This document shows positions 11,590 through 22,384 of a stretch of 64,000 bases of DNA, piece by piece (within the stretch, counting starts at the first letter, position 1; the number at the start of each line of letters is the position of its first letter). This DNA comes from Boswellia sacra. Taxonomy: Eukaryota; Streptophyta; Magnoliopsida; Sapindales; Burseraceae. The position numbers and the translations under genes were made by a program. Below the pieces are notes generated by a model. That model saw only the letters and a program-made list of their open reading frames with translations. It was not told the DNA's origin and ran no database searches. The DNA lies in the NCBI GenBank assembly GCA_013180625.2, contig SNVD02004835.1:1-64000 (forward strand), written 5' to 3'.

Positions 11590-12660
11590 CATTCTTGATT
11601 CTTCAATCATTTGAGCACAATAGCTAAGAATATGGGACTTTATATCACTTAGAGAAACTTTATGTGAATAAAGCTTGGTGTTGAGATCTCACAAGACTCT
11701 AGAATCTGTTTGATCACCACTCGAGGCAAAATCCTAGGCTTCATAACATAAAGGAAGTGATTTAGTCCTTCTTTGGATCGATTGAGCCTTTCAAGCCCAC
11801 CTATACTTTCTTCATCGTCACTAGTATACCCTATTGAGCCTAATCAAGCCTTTTCTTTACCTAGCCACAAAATTTATCCTAACACTAGAAAAGTTTTCCT
11901 TATATAGCACCCCTCACTCATAACATATGAACATTCTAGAAAAGAGCATTAAGAGCCATGCTTATGAGGGAATGAAAAGAAGTGGACAAGTTTTTGTGCA
12001 ATTTAAAGCTCCAAAAAAAGGCAAAAACAAAAAAGAAGAAAGGATCAAAAACAAAAAAAGAGAGAGAGAAAATAAAAGAAGAAGAAGAAGAAGAAGAAAA
12101 AGAAAAGAAGAGTGCTAATCCCATTGCTCGTAAGCTTTAGGGGTGTAGCCACTCGAAATCAAAAGCAAAGCAACATCTTGGGTGAAAACTCACAGTTTGG
12201 GGATACAAATGGAAGAAGTTGATGCTCTCAATTAAAACCTATAATGGTTGTATGGTCATGGGTAAGATAACCTTATAGTTTCCTTTATCATACCTTGACC
12301 TTAGCCTATCATTACAAGCTTGATAAAGCCCTAATAATCTTTAATGTTGTGATGAGCCTACGTTAGTAGTGAGTGGTGTGAAAAACGAGCTTATGGTAGT
12401 CCTTCTATCTTTAGAGATTCATCACTAGTTTCTATTTGTAGAAAGCTACCTGAGTCTTAACAAATGAAGTATGATTGGCTACATGCACACAAACACACAC
12501 ACCAAGTATCTTGAATGAAGCAATTCTGGCCTAGAGTCGAAATTGTGAACAATCACGATGTCAATGCATTACCATTGGGCTATTGAATTTGAGAAATCTT
12601 TAAAGAATTTGAATGTGAATTAAATTGATGCACAACTTATAGCATTTCAACTTATTATTG
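11590..12660 (+). repeat. Non-coding module shared with the 5'-end retroelement
   Basis: Matches 1620-2760 in order. Shared words include CACTCGAGGC followed by AAATCCTAG (11717 versus 1747), TTTGGA.CG.TTGAGCCT (11774 versus 1800), TACAAGCTTGATAAAG versus TACAAGCTTAATAAAG (12313 versus 2460), and GGCT followed by a CACACA run (12477 versus 2630). A purine-rich GAA/AAG tract lies at about 12008-12116, and the other copy has an A/AAG tract at the corresponding place. The short open frames here are low-complexity products. Confidence 0.65.
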
Positions 12661-13040
12661 GAGGATGTTGGGTTTATTGAAAAAATGTCAGAAAGAAGAA
12701 AATTTGTCAACAGTTTCCATTAAGAGTATCAAAGAAGCAACTTTGCCACCGACAGTGAAGAAGTAAGATATATGGAAGAAGTTAGTCAGTTTGTCTAGTA
12801 TGGATGTTTACAAAAAAGAAGGAATAATGCCTTTAAGGTTAGATGAAGAAATTCCTCAAGACAATACCAGACTCTTCATATAGGGGCCAAAAGAATTACC
12901 CATTCGTCTTAAAGAGTGCAAAGAAGCAAAGGAGCAAAGAATTGCCCTAATCATCTTGAAAATCAAGGTAGAAAGAATCATCTCAATCATCTTGGAGGAA
13001 GTGCAAGAAAATGATGCTAGAATGGATAGTTTCTCTTATA
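12661..13040. other. Unrecognised Tat internal sequence
   Basis: Purine-rich sequence with no open frame of note and no repeat I can define. Confidence 0.4.
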
Positions 13041-13378
13041 GCCAAATGTGAAGGAAAAAAAAAAGAAAAATAAATAAAAGCCTGCTAAGTCGAAAACCTT
13101 GAAAAGGTGGCTTAGGCAAAAATTAAGGCAAGCCTGCTAAGCTAAAAACTCGAAAGGGTAGCTTAGGCAAAAGTTAGGACATAAAAAAAAAATAAGAAAA
13201 AGCCCACTGAGTTGAAAACCCGGGAAGGGCAGCTCAGGCAAAAGTTAGGGCATGAAAGAAAAGAAAAAAACCTGTTGAGTTGAAAACCCAAAAGGGTAGC
13301 TTAGGCAAAAATTAGGGCAAACTCGTTAAGTCGAAAACCTGAAGAGGGCGGCTTCAACCAAATTTAGGGTTAGAAGAA
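13041..13378 (+). repeat. Tandem repeat, about 60-base unit
   Basis: About five imperfect units of the form GCTAAGTCGAAAACC..GAAAGGGTAGCTTAGGCAAAA.TTAGG, separated by variable A-rich bits. Each unit carries short complementary words (GCTAAG and CTTAGGC; AACCC and GGGT), so each could fold as a small hairpin. Similar arrays are common near the 3' end of Tat-lineage elements. Confidence 0.75.
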
Positions 13379-13382
13379 AAAC

Positions 13383-13903
13383 CTAAAGAAGTAAAAGACT
13401 ACCACTGAACCTCTGACAACGATTAATCTTGACTCGATCCATTTCGATCAAAGTCTCAGCTAGAAATAAGGGAACTACTGTGAAACCTAGGCCCATCTGA
13501 GAAATGATGATCACAAGATGAAGGTCCCCAAGACCATCTGGAGAGACTACTAGAGACCATGTAAGAAAGAAGAGTTTATGAAGGCGAAGCCAATCAAAGG
13601 TGCTCCTATCCATCATCTCAAGCAAAGACATAATGTCACTCTACCACCTCTGGTGTGAATGGCCATGGTCAAAGTCGGGAAGTCGATGAAGTGGACAAAA
13701 TTAGCTACTGATGGTGTTTGGATAATAGGAAGAATATGGCTCTCAGAACTGGATGAATGATGATCAAGTATGGTAGAGAATTCCTCATACAAGGGGCAAA
13801 GCTCTTGCCTATTGAAGCAGAAGACGTGATCATAAGGATCCTTGAAGATTGTGCATTCCTTTAGAAAAAGGACATCAAGTTCTCCATGTTGAAGGAACTT
13901 CAA
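13383..13903 (-). pseudogene. Antisense accessory frame, DUF7745/plant-mobile-domain-like, broken
   Basis: Read on the minus strand, 13903-13613 contains ELCPLYEEFSTIL, the usual N-terminal segment of this plant family. After a frame break, 13631-13383 contains TVVPLFLAETLIEMDRV and then a GSLLLL segment, matching the family's conserved 'plilaet..ald' region. Tat-lineage elements are known to carry such an antisense frame between pol and the 3' LTR. Its role is unknown. The frame is short, shifted once and ends in stops near 13383. The match is by eye, so the family name is tentative. Confidence 0.55.
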
Positions 13904-14625
13904 GTAAAAGAGACTGATGGATTTGAGTCGTTTCTAGTCATCATCCTTTAGAGGCTATAAAAGAGGCTGGAGGGTCTTCAGAAGGCCTAAGACATATTAA
14001 GAAATACAGGAATAGACATTGGAAGGTGCGAAGAGAGGTAGAAATGAAAATGAGAAAGTCAATGGCAACAATTCTTACTCATCATCACCAACATTAATTG
14101 AAGAAACAACAACTTGAGCATGAAGATGCTCAACCTCTCACTCTAGGCAGTGGATCTGTAGGAGACCCATCCAGTCCAAGCAAGAAGCATATAGTTAGAA
14201 AAATAGACGTCATGCATACATGAATCATAAATCCTTTTCTTGCAGGAAGCACGATCCAGAATGAAGCATAGTCCAAAAGTGACCAAGTTCTATGGAATAA
14301 AAAAACAGTATGAAAAACTAGGGGTAATCGTAAAGGAAATGGGCTCAGCATCTAGAGAAATAGCAACAGAAGTAGCACAATATGCAAATCAATCGCGATG
14401 AGTCCTAGAAGAATAGAAGTAACATGATAAGCAAGCCAGTCTCAATATAGGTAGCACAATATGCAAGTTACTTGGATCAAGCAACTTAGTCTTGCAGAGA
14501 CCTAATGATCTCTTGAAGCAGTATGATGTGTTTAAGCAATTCAAGTAGTGCCATGTACAAGATGTCCGGAACAAACGATAATCGAAAAGGACTATTGTTT
14601 TGAAGAAGGAAGTTCAAGTTTGATG
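13904..14625. other. Unrecognised Tat internal sequence
   Basis: Two short open frames on the minus strand (14130-14351, 14389-14574) have no recognisable motifs. I see no repeat or gene. Confidence 0.4.
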
Positions 14626-15072
14626 TTCACCTTGAAGAAAGCATCTTCCTTGAATAACATATTCACCTTAAAGAAAGAATCTCCCTCGAAGAAGGTATCC
14701 ACCTTGAAGAAGGAACCTCCCTTGAAGAAGTCATCTACCTTGGTGAAGAAAGCTCCCTTGAAGAAAGCAACTTCTTCAAAGAACACATCCACCTTGAAGA
14801 AGGAATCTCCTCTGAAAAAGGCATCTCCCTCGAAGATGGCATCCACCTCGAAGAAGGAATCTTCTTCGAAGAAGGTATCTACTTTGAAGAAGGAACTCCC
14901 TTGAAGAAGGCAACTTCCTCGAATAACACATCCACCTTGAAGAAGGAATTTCCCTCGAAGAAGGCATCTTTCTCGAAGATGGCATCCACCTCGAAGAAGG
15001 TATCTACTTTGGAGAAGGAATCTCCCTCGAAGAAGGCATCTATAATGAAGAAGACGTACACCTTGAAAAGAC
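14626..15072 (+). repeat. Tandem repeat of 15/30-base units, LKK-rich when translated
   Basis: Dozens of imperfect copies of a word like TTGAAGAAGG.ATCTCCC or TCGAAGAAGGCATC. Because the unit is a multiple of three, long frames stay open on both strands: plus-strand 14548-14904 and 14901-15227 read as LKK(A/E)SP(S/L)KK repeats, and minus-strand 14592-15191 reads as phenylalanine-rich repeats. These open frames follow from repeat structure and are not evidence of a gene. Confidence 0.8.
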
Positions 15073-15189
15073 ATCTCTTTTGTTTCACCATGAAGAAGGA
15101 ATTTGAATTCTACCCTACAGAAGGAATTTTGAAAAAGGAATTTGAATTCTACCTTACACAAGGACTTTTGAAGAAGAAATTTGAAGGTC

Positions 15190-15395
15190 ACCTTAAAGAA
15201 GTTGAAAAAAAAGAAAAAGATTTATAGACAAATAGTTCGAAAGGTAAAGGGAAGAGAGAGAAAAGAGAGAGAGAGAAAAAGAGAAAAAAGAAAGAGAGAA
15301 GACAGAGGAATAGAAAGAGAAAAGAGAAAAAGAAAAAAAAGAAAAAAAGAAAGAGAAGAGTGAGAAAGAAGGAAAAAGAAGAATTCTTCATCAAT
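15190..15395 (+). repeat. Purine-rich low-complexity tract
   Basis: Nearly pure GA/AAG sequence (GAGAGA and AAAAGA runs). Short lysine/arginine/glutamate-rich frames here are composition artefacts. Confidence 0.75.
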
Positions 15396-15955
15396 CCTAA
15401 GATGCTGAAAGAATTTTGAGCAGAATCAGTGACAAGCACCAGGCCATGTCAATAGTTTAGCAACTCACAAGGAAAGAGAAAGTAACATCAGTCAATAGAA
15501 TCTTCAATTAGAATCATATGGAAGAATTCCTCCAAATATTAGAAAGTGATTTGTTGAAGAACACATTGAAAAAGTTAAAATTTAAATTGATTGTACATCA
15601 TTAAGAAATGTTTGAATCTTACAAGAACTTTCGAAGACAAGGGACAAATCCCCAATGAGTTAGTTGATGAACAACATGAATACAAGAAAGAAGAACTCAA
15701 GATATTTCCCTAGTGGGCCAGAAGGAATCGAGAATAGAAGCAAGAATGCTCGAAAGAAGGGCATGAAACCCAATGAATACAAAGACAGAAAGAAGCATGA
15801 AGAATACTTAGAAGAGGGGCATAAAGCCTAGCGAATGCAAAGTCTGAAAAGACCAAAAAAGAATAAAGAATACTTACCCGAAGACACAAAGAATGAGAAG
15901 GTCTAAAGATGGCGAGTTAGTGCATAACAAAATTTTTTCTAGTGGGCATGCGTTG
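15396..15955. other. Unrecognised Tat internal sequence
   Basis: Purine-rich. A loose repetition of 'gggcat.aaacccaa.gaatacaaag' words occurs around 15750-15900. No gene seen. Confidence 0.4.
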
Positions 15956-16290
15956 GAAGGAAACCCTAAGAACTAGGTGCACATAAGAGTGTTTTAAGCC
16001 CTTGAAATAGGCATAAGCCCTAAGAAGAGGTGCACTGAAGAGTGTTGAAAACCCTAAGAAGTAGGTACACTTAAGAGTGTTTTAAGCCCTTAGAATAGGT
16101 ACAAGCCCTAAGAAAAGGCGCACTGAAGAGTGTTGAAAAACCTAAAAAGTATGTGCACTTAAGAGTATTTGAAGTCCTTAGAATAGGCATACTGAAGAGT
16201 GTTACTAATCCCTAAGAAAAAGGTGCATTGAAGAGTGTTAGAAACCTTAAGAAGTAGGTGCACTGAAGAGTGTTTTATCATAGCATCATA
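15956..16290 (+). repeat. Tandem repeat, units built on 'gaagagtgtt...ccctaagaa'
   Basis: Alternating words such as GTGCACTTAAGAGTGTTTTAAGCCCTT and GTGCACTGAAGAGTGTTGAAAACCCTAAGAA recur about seven times, with a basic unit of 40-60 bases. Confidence 0.7.
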
Positions 16291-16299
16291 AGAATGCTT

Positions 16300-16790
16300 T
16301 CTAGCCCTTGAATGGGCACTTCCACCTTTAGATGGCAACATCTGCCTTTGAATGGGCACACTCGCCTTAGACAGGCACGTCCACCCTCAAATGGGGCACA
16401 TCCGCCCTTAGAAAAGATCATATGCCCTTGAATGTGCACACTCGCCTTAGACAAGCACGTTCACCCTTGAATAGGCACCTCTGCCCTTAGATGGGCACAT
16501 CCATCCTTGAAGGGGCACACTGGCCTTAGATAGGCATGTCAGCCCTTGAATGGGCACACTCGCCTTAGATAGGCACGTTACCCCTTGGGTGAGCACTTAA
16601 GCCCGTGAATGAGCACACTCGCCTTAGATAGGCATGTCAGCGCTTGAATTGGCACGCTCGCTTTAAATAGGCAAGTTCATCCTTAGATGGGCACATCCAC
16701 CCTTGAATTTGCACACTCACCTTAGATAGGCACATCCGCCCTTAGATAGGTACATTAACACTTGAATAGGTGCACCTTTTTGTGGGAATA
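16300..16790 (+). repeat. Tandem repeat, about 19/38-base unit
   Basis: About a dozen imperfect copies of GCCCTTGAATGGGCACA followed by CTCGCCTTAGATAGGCACGTC. Each half contains GCCC..GGGC or GCCTTAGA.AGGC and could form a short hairpin. Copies diverge too much from each other for a CRISPR-like array, and this is a plant retroelement context. Confidence 0.75.
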
Positions 16791-16917
16791 GAAAAAGGGA
16801 GAGAGATAATGAGGAAGTCTGATAGAAGGCAGATGAAGTCGAATATGTTGAAAGACGAAGTAAGAATACTTTGTCGACTTTTGTGTCTAACAAACCTCTC
16901 CAAAGTAGGGTGTAAGC

Positions 16918-18705
16918 TCTAGACACTGAATTTTTTAGGCTCAATGAAGGAATGAAGATGAATGTTGAGCATTGAAAATTATCGAAATACCCTTGAAGAT
17001 CAAGAAGAGAAGGGTGAGAAGAAGTTGGTGAAGAGTCTCGAAAACTGACACATGACTTTAAAAATTCATAGAAATTAATCCAAGAGGAATGTAATGATGA
17101 CTCATGTACCTTTATGAAGCTACGGATATCTCGTTTTCATAGAAATTTACGGATTATGAATCGGAGTTGAAATCAAAAAGTTATAAGCAATTGAATAGAC
17201 AAAGGTCAAAAGGGACTGCATTGCAAAATTGTAAAATAGGAAAGGCCAAAAAGAGTACACTGTTCACTATATACTGTTCACGTGTTACTATTCACATGTT
17301 ACCCACATTGGTTATTTATCACTTTTTCACTCCAAGGAAAGCCTATATAAGTACACTTCAGGCACATTTCTCAACGCATCCAGAAATCCTCTCTCTCTCC
17401 CTCTAGGACACACTTGTGAGAATTCCAGGTGTCTTTTCTAGTTTAATATTTTTCGAGCATTTTATATTTTGCTCTAAACTAATAAAAGGTGCGTCCTGAG
17501 AGCAGTTTTCGCTTCTCCCTCATATTTTCTTCTTTATTTTTCTTGCTTAGAATTTAACATGTTTAGGTTTATTTTTATGCCTAGAATAAGTATGTTTAGG
17601 ATTTATTTTGATACTTAGAAGCATGTTTAGGGTTTTATAAATTGTCTAACCCTTATTTGTTTTTTAAGATTGATAAGCATGTCAAGGTAAGTCCGCTATC
17701 TTTCCTTTTTTAGAATCATGCTTATGAATTTAATTTCTTTGCGAATGCTTAGAAATATGTCTAGGAGTACTTGTTTAGAATCATGCTTAAGAGCACATGA
17801 TTAGAATCATACTAGAAAAATTTACTTGCTTTGATGAATGCTAGGAAATAGCATAGAATAGGTAAGAATTACCGTTTTGCCCTTGAATGTCTTGTTTGAG
17901 TTAGAATAGCTATGATTGATTTCAATTATTTGAATCAGGCCAGAAATGTCATGTTTAAGCTAGAATATGCCATGAATGACATGTTAGACTAGAAATGTCA
18001 TGATAAATGATGTGAATTATGCTAGAATAAGCAATAAGGTTAGAATGCCATGATATTAAATTATGGCTTTGTTTGATTTTATTGTTGATGCATGTATGAA
18101 CGTTTATTTATTAATAAGTGTAATTGTGTGATGCCATGAAGTGGTGGTGGAGTCACATTGATGGTAAGGGAGCATCACTTAGAGTAAATATTCAAATATA
18201 TGAATGTATGAAATATTTTATTTTATTGTTGAATAATAAATGTTGTAATCCTCTTCCCTTCCCCCATTTTTGATGAAAATATAATATTTTCTCCTCCCTC
18301 TTTCTATGTATGAATATATAACTGTTATTGATTGAATAATCACCCGATATGCTTAATGAAGATAAAAAATGAGAATGTGTGCATAAAATGAACAATGCTA
18401 AGTGGACTAAGCAACAACACGAGTTATTCCTATTTGGTATTTCCCAACTGGAGGCCAAATTTATATCCGGGTGGGTCAAAAGACTCGTACCTAACTTCCT
18501 GAACCCATCTTTGAAGAGATAAGGGTAGTTTAGGTTCCAAAGCGAGGGATCGGATTGCCCCATTCATTCCCAATTGAATAATTGGGTGGCGACACCTTTC
18601 TCCATACGTGCCCATGGCTTGTCTGTGTTCCCTTAAGTCTCGAAAGAGGCTTTCACACAGTGTCGTGATCACAAATGCTCTAGCAGGATGAAAGCCCCGT
18701 TCAGA
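16918..18705 (+). repeat. 3' LTR of Tat-type element
   Basis: Begins TCTAGACACTG at 16918 (the first bases have drifted from the TGTAGA of the 5' copy) after a purine-rich AAAGTAGGG, and ends TTCAGA at 18705 where the 5' copy has TTCACA. A TATATAA box lies at about 17344-17351; the 5' copy reads CTATAAGC there and has lost it. Confidence 0.83.
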
Positions 18706-18710
18706 GGTAT
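18706..18710. repeat. Target-site duplication GGTAT, right of Tat element
   Basis: Matches 7808-7812 exactly and follows the 3' LTR directly. Confidence 0.85.
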
Positions 18711-19013
18711 TTTATGTAAACGTTACCTAGGAGTCTACATACATATAAACACCCTCAATCCTTTAATTTATTACAAACCACCTACACATGCACACGCACA
18801 ATAACATATATATATTATAAATACATTAAGGTTATAACTGCTTACAAGGTCAGATGTTATAGTAATGACAAATAATTAAAAAATAAAACTCTATTACGCA
18901 CCCTGAAATTTGAACTTAATACACAGTTTGCTATATACAATACAAAATAACATCATTATGTTCAATAAAAATGTTGCATGAATTGAACAATCATGTTACA
19001 AAATTTGAAGTCA
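18711..19013. other. MULE spacer downstream of transposase
   Basis: AT-rich, with TATATATATT near 18810. No gene seen. It joins 7509-7812 when the Tat insertion is removed. Confidence 0.5.
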
Positions 19014-21669
19014 TCAATTATTATGTCGTGCACTAGCAGCACGGTCAAGTAGGACTAGGTTGCAACATATTTCTCGATTATGACCTGAGCCCTCGTAATG
19101 GTCGCAACTTCGTAACGAGCTTGACTCTCCCTACGATGGGATCTGATTTCTCCTAGGTCTTCCAGCTGGCCTCCTTATTACTGATGGGAGGACGACTCTA
19201 CTTCTAACCTCATTTAGAGCCACCCAATCCTCACTGACACCAACTGGTACAACAGGTAAGGCATATGCATAAAGGTTGCATTCGTTTGTATACCGATGAG
19301 CATAATTATCATGGAACGTGAGTAAGCTCGTATGCTTGCAAACGGCTAATGCATGTGCACAAAGCAATTGGTTGAGATCAAACACTTTACACGTACAAGT
19401 TCGGGCATGCATGTCATCAATGTTGACACGTTCATTACCGTAGAACTCATACGTGGTTAGAGATATGCTGCTAACTCTCATCTGATCACCTTCTTCTAGA
19501 TGATCCTTCATCAACTTGTCAGCCCATGGAGTGAGATGTAATTTTGAGTTGGCAAATATTTCCTTTCGTGCATTGAACCATTTTTGAATATTTGCTCGAT
19601 AATAATCTGCTAATAGTGTAATAGGGAGGAAATGAAACTGTCTCAAGCAACTATTCATTAACTCGGTACTATTATTGTCATTATATTATAACGTCAGCTT
19701 GGGAATTGTGAACGTGCCCAGTTCTCCACACCTATCTCTCGAAGAAATGCCGTAGCTAGGGACATATATGATTCGATCATGCACGTGGTAGTTGAAATCA
19801 GTGAGATGATAAGTCTTCGCAGCTTTGGTGAACATGTCTACCAAAGTCTTATCTTTAAACCTTGCCTTCAAGTTTCCCTTCAGGTGATGGGTGCACAGGC
19901 CATGAAGTGCCCTAGGGAAAACATCATAAACAGCTCTTTCAATACCAGAATGGCAGTCTGAAATGAACACTAAATCTGGGACATTATGGACAATCTGATC
20001 ACACAATTGACTCATGAACCAATTCCACAATTCGTCATTTTCCAAATGTCTAATTGTGAATGCCAATGGAAATATTTACTTATTTCTGTCCATACATGAT
20101 GCCAAAAACATGGTACCTCTATATTTTCCCTTCAAATGAGACCTATCAATTGCGACAACGGACCTAATTGAATTTGCAAACCCAGTAATAGAAGCCCCCA
20201 ACTCATAAAAAAGTACTTGAAGTCATCATTAGCATGAGTTTCCAAAACGGTTCTTATCCTGGGATTTGCTTTCTCAACCATGTAAATATACTGAGGGAGA
20301 AGTGTAAATGATTCCTCATAAGATCCATGCAGTTCCTCCAACGCTGCTTCTTTTGTCCTCCATGCCTTATGGTATATGATAGTAACACCCAATGCTTCTT
20401 GAACACCATACATAATGTCCCTAGACCGATAAATCCTCGATGCCTGAATGAATTTGGACTTTATGTGTTTCCCAATAATAGCAGATGTTGCTTATTTGTG
20501 ATTTAGGTGGAGCCCAGCTCTGGAACATGTGTGCTGGTTGTTAAATTTTTGCACCTCGAAGAAATAGGAATCTACTACCTTGGTTGCCTGTATCTGCCAC
20601 TTACAATTTTCAACATGGCATACAGTTTCAGACCTTTTGAGTTGGATTTTGTCACCTTAAACTGAAAGTTGCGTCGTAATGCCAAATTTGATAACTTTTT
20701 ACGAAGCTCGATTTTACTATTAATCATCCACCTAAATGTGTTTGCCCAATTGTCATTGGTTAGAGGACAGATATTGGCATCATGTGCCATAAAACCCGTT
20801 GCTAGCTCTAGCTCTTCTACTGCAGATGTTCAAGGAGGAATTGATTGAATAGAAGTAGGAAAGGTCATAGGCACCTCTTGGTTCAAATCATTCTGAAACT
20901 CTGTGGCCCCATTTTCACTTCCATCATAGTCATTACCATCTAACTTGTCATTCCAGTGATCACCAACTTCAAAACCATAATACACATTATCGTCATCATC
21001 ACGATCATCATCGTCATCATCATCGTCATCACCATTGTCATCCCCATCATTGCCAACCCATGAACACCATTAGTTTCAACATTAGCCAAGCTCTCAAATT
21101 CTCTAAAGCTATCAAGTTGTCTAAGTAAGGTCAATGGCAATGACTGGTTTAATCCAACTTCTCCTACAAAACTAGCTAACCGCTCCTCTACATGCCCAGT
21201 AGATTGCTAAAACTCATGGCCAACTTCTTCATTATGACTTGATTGCACACAAGCAAGAGTGGACTCGGTTAATTGGTTGCTTCCAATACCTGAGTGAAGC
21301 AAAGATGGATTAAAAGAACTCCCCCTTTTCGTCGAAGGATCAGATGGTGACCTTATGCTTTGTCGGTCCATATCTTCAAGTGTGACGATCAGTGGTGTAT
21401 ATGACAGTTGGTCCTCCAGACTATGTTGTATGAAAAAACATCCAAACTATGTTGTATGAAAAAACAAACATCTTTGCCAGTCTCAATAGGAGTCGGAATG
21501 GAGGACGCCTAGAAGATAATTGAACAGCTAAACTTATGGTTTTTGTACTCAAATCCCAACCCATTTCTAAACTTAAACATTCAACCAACTCATTGTAAAT
21601 AGTACACCTAGGAATTATCAATAGCTTAGACTTCCCATCCATATACATACAACCTCCATTCTTTTGCAT
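19014..21669 (-). pseudogene. MULE (MuDR-type) transposase, broken
   Basis: MuDR transposases cut the element at its terminal inverted repeats through a DDE site. Minus-strand order: the N-terminal segment with LLIIPRCTIYNELVECL (21669-21421); an Asp-rich acidic linker (about 21060-20990); the N-terminal DNA-binding segment with FQFKVTKSNSKGLKLYAM (20790-20575); the stretch leading to the first catalytic Asp in AIDRSHLKGKY (about 20147); LAFTIRHLENDELWNWF and the second Asp in FISDCHSGI (20066-19940) with CTHH; and a SWIM zinc-finger region, CTCKVF..CAHALAVC (about 19430-19340). After a stop at 19131-19133 the same frame continues to a zinc knuckle, CDHYEGSGHNREIC, where the second Cys is Tyr, ending at 19014. 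Several stops and frameshifts make it inactive. Some stops fit Gln to stop changes (for example after MDRNK near 20080). Confidence 0.85.
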
Positions 21670-22384
21670 CTTTCACGAACCATTATACATCATCAAAATT
21701 CGCAAAGTTTCCATTTTGCATGTAAAAGACATGTCAAAATTCATCCTTGAATCAAAATATTATTCAAACACTGCATAAAGGTGAAGAAAATTGAAATTCT
21801 ACAACTATGCTTGACGACGCTTGACGAGGCTTGATAAAATCACTCAACAACTCAACAGACAAACTCGACACTCGACATTTATCTCTAAACTCGACTAAGC
21901 TCGACAAAATTTTGCGCATCTAGACACAAGATAAATAGATAGGCTCGACGCAATGCTTGTATGCTACACATAGTATCGGCCTATGTCGAGAGAGTGACCG
22001 ACAACATAACTCGATGCTCGACGTCTATCAATCCTCTGTCGAGCGTCATCTTCCTCATCCAGCATGCCCCATTTTTTCTTACAAATTGTTGTTTTCCATT
22101 GCTTTCTTTGTAACTAAAGCACTAAAGACACTTCTCCTAAACTCACCAATGTATTTTCTAAGCTCATTCTGTCTCATTAGCTAGCAAACATAAATACAAA
22201 ATTAAGAGCTTCAAAAAATACAAAAAAAGAGTCCATGTATATAGAAAGGTGTCTTACTTATCTTTACTCAGATCTTTAATGTGCTCACAACAATGATAAA
22301 GACATTGAGATTTTAACAAAAAAAGGGTGTTGTGGAGGAGTTTTGCAAGAGATTTGAGAAGAAATGGATATACAGTGGCCTTTG
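21670..22384. other. MULE 5' subterminal sequence
   Basis: Upstream region of the transposase. It contains many short 'ctcgac' or 'cttgacga' words at 21810-22045, a loose subterminal repeat of the kind often found near MULE ends. No other gene seen. Confidence 0.45.

Larger units (their letters stand above)
7813..18705 (+). mobile_element. Tat-type Ty3/gypsy element lacking pol, full length
   Basis: A 10.9-kb element with two LTRs, a primer site reading TGGCGACTCCACTGG (the Tat/Ogre-type site, thought to pair with a tRNA-Arg), a broken gag, no detectable protease, reverse transcriptase or integrase, an antisense accessory frame, and long tandem-repeat zones before the 3' LTR. It is flanked by GGTAT on both sides. 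Lacking pol, it must have depended on enzymes from another element. LTRs differ by many substitutions and indels (1844 versus 1788 bases), so the insertion is not recent. Confidence 0.85.

Noticed and set aside
14592..15191. 199-codon phenylalanine-rich open frame on the minus strand
   Set aside because: It is an in-register reading of a 15-base tandem repeat, with no start context or recognisable domain.
15190..15395. Lys/Arg/Glu-rich short frames
   Set aside because: Products of a purine-rich low-complexity tract.
16300..16790. Regular short repeats that could suggest a CRISPR array
   Set aside because: Repeats and spacers are both imperfect copies of the same unit, and the array sits inside a plant retroelement.
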